A program made the position numbers and the translations under genes. Positions 61,559 through 64,000 of a stretch of 64,000 nucleotides of DNA are shown here, piece by piece. Numbering within the stretch: position 1 is the stretch's first letter; every line of letters starts with the position of its first letter. This DNA comes from Nymphaea colorata (taxonomy: Eukaryota; Streptophyta; Magnoliopsida; Nymphaeales; Nymphaeaceae): the NCBI RefSeq assembly GCF_008831285.2, contig NC_045144.1, positions 15,549,858 to 15,613,857 on the forward strand, read 5' to 3'. Below the pieces are notes generated by a model, which saw only the letters and a program-made list of their open reading frames with translations, was not told the DNA's origin and did no database searches.

Positions 61559-62511
61559 ATTTTGTGTAGCCTCGATGTAAGTGATGTCCTTCCTCTTGTT
61601 ATAGCTGGTCAAAATTTTGTTTTAAGATTTTTTGGAGTTGAACACGTGTAAACTTGTGTTTTTATGACATGTTTGACTTTATTCTCCTGCACTAAAGATG
61701 ATATTCAAGCAAAAGTATTCATCTGGAGAGGTTATGACCATTACAATAGTTTCAAGGAGAGTGGAGTTTGCACGGCTTCCCCATGTTGAGGCAGTTTATT
61801 TGTCTATAAGAACAAAAAACATAAACAGAACATAGATGGTGAACATATGCATTTATTACCATCTATTGTGTAAGGCTAATAAGGGAAACAAGTTGTGTTT
61901 TTTGATGAGAATAACCATCTGACTCTCTGAGGGTTTACTTCGACACTCGTTTATGTGCACTTGATAGTAGCTATAGTACTATGCATCTGAACTTCGAACC
62001 AATTGTGTAAGAGAGGGTGGTGCTAAACTGCACCATAATGTTCAAACTTCAAACATTTTCGGAGCTTAGCTGATTCTAGGAGGATAAGCTGATTTATGAT
62101 GAAATATAAGTTTATAAAGGTGTTCAAGCAACAAGTAATTGTATCTCTGTTAAGGTTACTGTTGTTGAGAACTATGTTGTCAATGGGTGCAGCAATCATG
62201 TTCAAGATCTATAAGCATGGTGCTTGATGAAGCCTTGGCATAGTATATCTCATCATATAGCCCCAGTTAGCACCATATTTATCAATGCATAGTAAGAACA
62301 TAAACCATATTTAACCAGAGTTAGATCAGATACTCAGTTGCTAAGTTTTCATGCGTCTGATATCTACTGGTATGGTAACAAATAATGTACAGAGATAAGT
62401 CAGAGATTAGGTGCCAGTCTTTCAAAAATTTTAAGTCCTACAACCAGTCAAGGAAATATGTAAACACCTCTGCTTAACAGCAATACTGAACTCTTTGCAT
62501 TGTGATCATAT
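61559..62511. other. non-coding stretch between convergent genes
   Basis: Holds the 3' end of the FAP3-like gene (read right) and that of the kinase gene (read left). No further exon is seen. Confidence 0.55.
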
Positions 62512-62712
62512 TCAAGCATTGAAAGACTCCTTATTTGATTTGATCTGCTCCAACATTTTGACAACCTCACTCATGGTTGGCCTCTGAGATGGATCTGGTT
62601 CCAGGCACCTGAGTGCAATATCAAATGCCTGCTTGACTTCCTCCATGGGAGAACAGGCTAATCCGTCATCTATTGCATATTCTTCCCTCTTGCTTTCTCT
62701 GACTGCTCTCAC
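62512..62712 (-). CDS. last exon of a receptor-like protein kinase, gene continues past the window
   Basis: After an acceptor (TTTTGCAG, minus strand, ending at 62,713) an open exon of 66 codons runs to the stop. It reads as the end of a plant receptor-like kinase catalytic domain: VKQAFDIALRCLEPDPSQRP, where the invariant Arg of subdomain XI sits in SQRPTM, then MSEVVKMLEQIKS. Such ends follow the kinase core in leucine-rich-repeat receptor kinases. The receptor part and most of the kinase would lie to the right. The exact subfamily is not recognised. Confidence 0.75.
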   Translation of the reverse strand: MRAVRESKREEYAIDDGLACSPMEEVKQAFDIALRCLEPDPSQRPTMSEVVKMLEQIKSNKESFNA

Positions 62713-64000
62713 CTGCAAAAACATTATTAGCTTCTCAATGATTAATTTCACACAAACAGTTAAAAATCCATTTCCTTTGTTCTCTTAATGGGCATGAAGC
62801 ATGCAATAAATTTTTTTTTTTTTTTGGTTTCAACTAGAAGTCCAACCAACCCATGGTTACAAAAATGCATCTTTATAAAAAAACCCAATAGAAACGTTTT
62901 AAAAATGAAAACGACAAAAAAACATCTTTTTCTCATTTTCTTTAAGATTCCAAAATGTTTGCATTTTTTCACATATTTATTGCATTCTTTTCTTATTATT
63001 TTTATGTCATTTTTTGCTTTAATTTTAAAAGTCAAGTTACATTGTTTATTTTCATTTCTATCATTGCTAAAACATCATTTTTATCATTTTATCAAGTTAC
63101 TTTTTATGTTTCTTATTAGTTTCATTTATTTTACTTGTTCCTAAGTTTTAGGTTTTTTCTTTTCTAAAAAGATTACTGAATCTTTCCTGGGATTTTTAAT
63201 TTTGCCAAAAGACACCCGAGAGAAACCTTGCTGTTTAAAATCTGTTAATGATATTTGCGGCTATGGTCCAACCTATGAATATCCACCTAATTCTATCAGT
63301 CTGTAGATTCTTGACCAACAGATGAAGAAAAAAAAATTTGTTTGTTATCTCTTCCTTTTCTTTTCAGCATTCATTTCAATAAGGTATTGCTCTCTCTGTC
63401 TATGCCTCTCTCCCTCCTTCTCTCTTGCTGACACCTTATACTTTATAGTTAACTTCAAAGGAAGTCACCAGTGCAACACTGTTTTTTGAAATTCAAGCTC
63501 AGAAGGGCTTATTGTGAAAGCGCCGATCAGTTCTCACAACAAAACATCTTCAAGTAGCATAACCATTGAAGAAAAGTTTCAAAATACAGTTACTATATAA
63601 TTATCATCTTTAAAATGAAATCTAAAGTGTATAAAGAAGAACCAATAGAAATGATAAGAAAGTCATTCAACCCTAAATTACAATTTTTTCTACAAAATAA
63701 AGTAATATCAGAAGTATTGCTAAGGAAAATGTTTTCAGAGGGATAAAGACATGAGAAAAAAAAAGTAGCTCACTGGTCTCAAGAGCCATGAGAATGGAAA
63801 GTCAGTTTTATGTGGCATTCGAACAACTTTCAATTAGTGAAACTAGTGAACTTGTCTATGTGTTTGGATCAAAACAACACTTTCTGAAACTAAGGCAAAT
63901 CGGTTGTCAGAAATTGTAGGTTAACTAACAAGCTTGAGCCTAACATGTTAATGAAACTAATTTAAGCCTCAGTTTGTGGGACTCAAATTGTTGAACCAAA
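62713..64000 (-). other. probable intron of the kinase gene
   Basis: AT-rich with long T runs, and no exon of the kinase domain recognised up to the edge. Taken as intron because the last exon begins with a spliced acceptor. Confidence 0.5.

Overview
The window is nuclear DNA from a flowering plant. It is AT-rich, its genes are split by GT-AG introns, and it holds Ty1/copia LTR retrotransposons, a tRNA-derived SINE, several terminal-inverted-repeat DNA elements and plant-type proteins. No bacterial, viral or organellar gene order is visible. The species cannot be named from the sequence alone.

Layout. 1-8.4 kb: a possible exon tail at the left edge, a SINE with a perfect 16-bp target duplication, a single-exon membrane-anchored methyltransferase gene (minus strand, 4062-5234) and gene-poor flank. 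8.41-55.63 kb: one direct tandem segmental duplication. Copy A (about 8,410-26,003) and copy B (about 26,004-55,630) each carry a B3-domain gene (plus strand) followed by a pterin-4a-carbinolamine dehydratase gene (PCD, minus strand, five coding exons seen). The copies differ by about 5% in one stretch of about 180 bases that I compared by eye. Each has gained its own insertions, so each serves as an empty-site control for the other. Copy A gained a 3.13-kb PIF/Harbinger-like element carrying broken serine-carboxypeptidase exons, and a 375-bp hAT-like element. Copy B gained a 3.8-kb composite repeat block, an intact copia element with LTRs that look identical, and a TIR element with a second, frameshifted copia nested in it. 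Both copia elements lie in one PCD-B intron, which grew from about 3.8 kb to about 15.6 kb, while the coding exons stayed open. 55.6-64 kb: small hAT-like elements, a five-exon FAP3-like fatty-acid-binding protein gene (plus strand, 59,165-61,558) and the last exon of a receptor-like kinase (minus strand) that continues past the right edge.

How the parts relate. There is no operon-like system. From memory, the methyltransferase resembles Arabidopsis At1g29790 and the PCD resembles At1g29810, so their proximity may be old microsynteny. The most unusual object is the gene-capturing PIF/Harbinger-like element in copy A. The next is the young, structurally complete copia inside a duplicated enzyme gene. 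No wholly new biological system was recognised.
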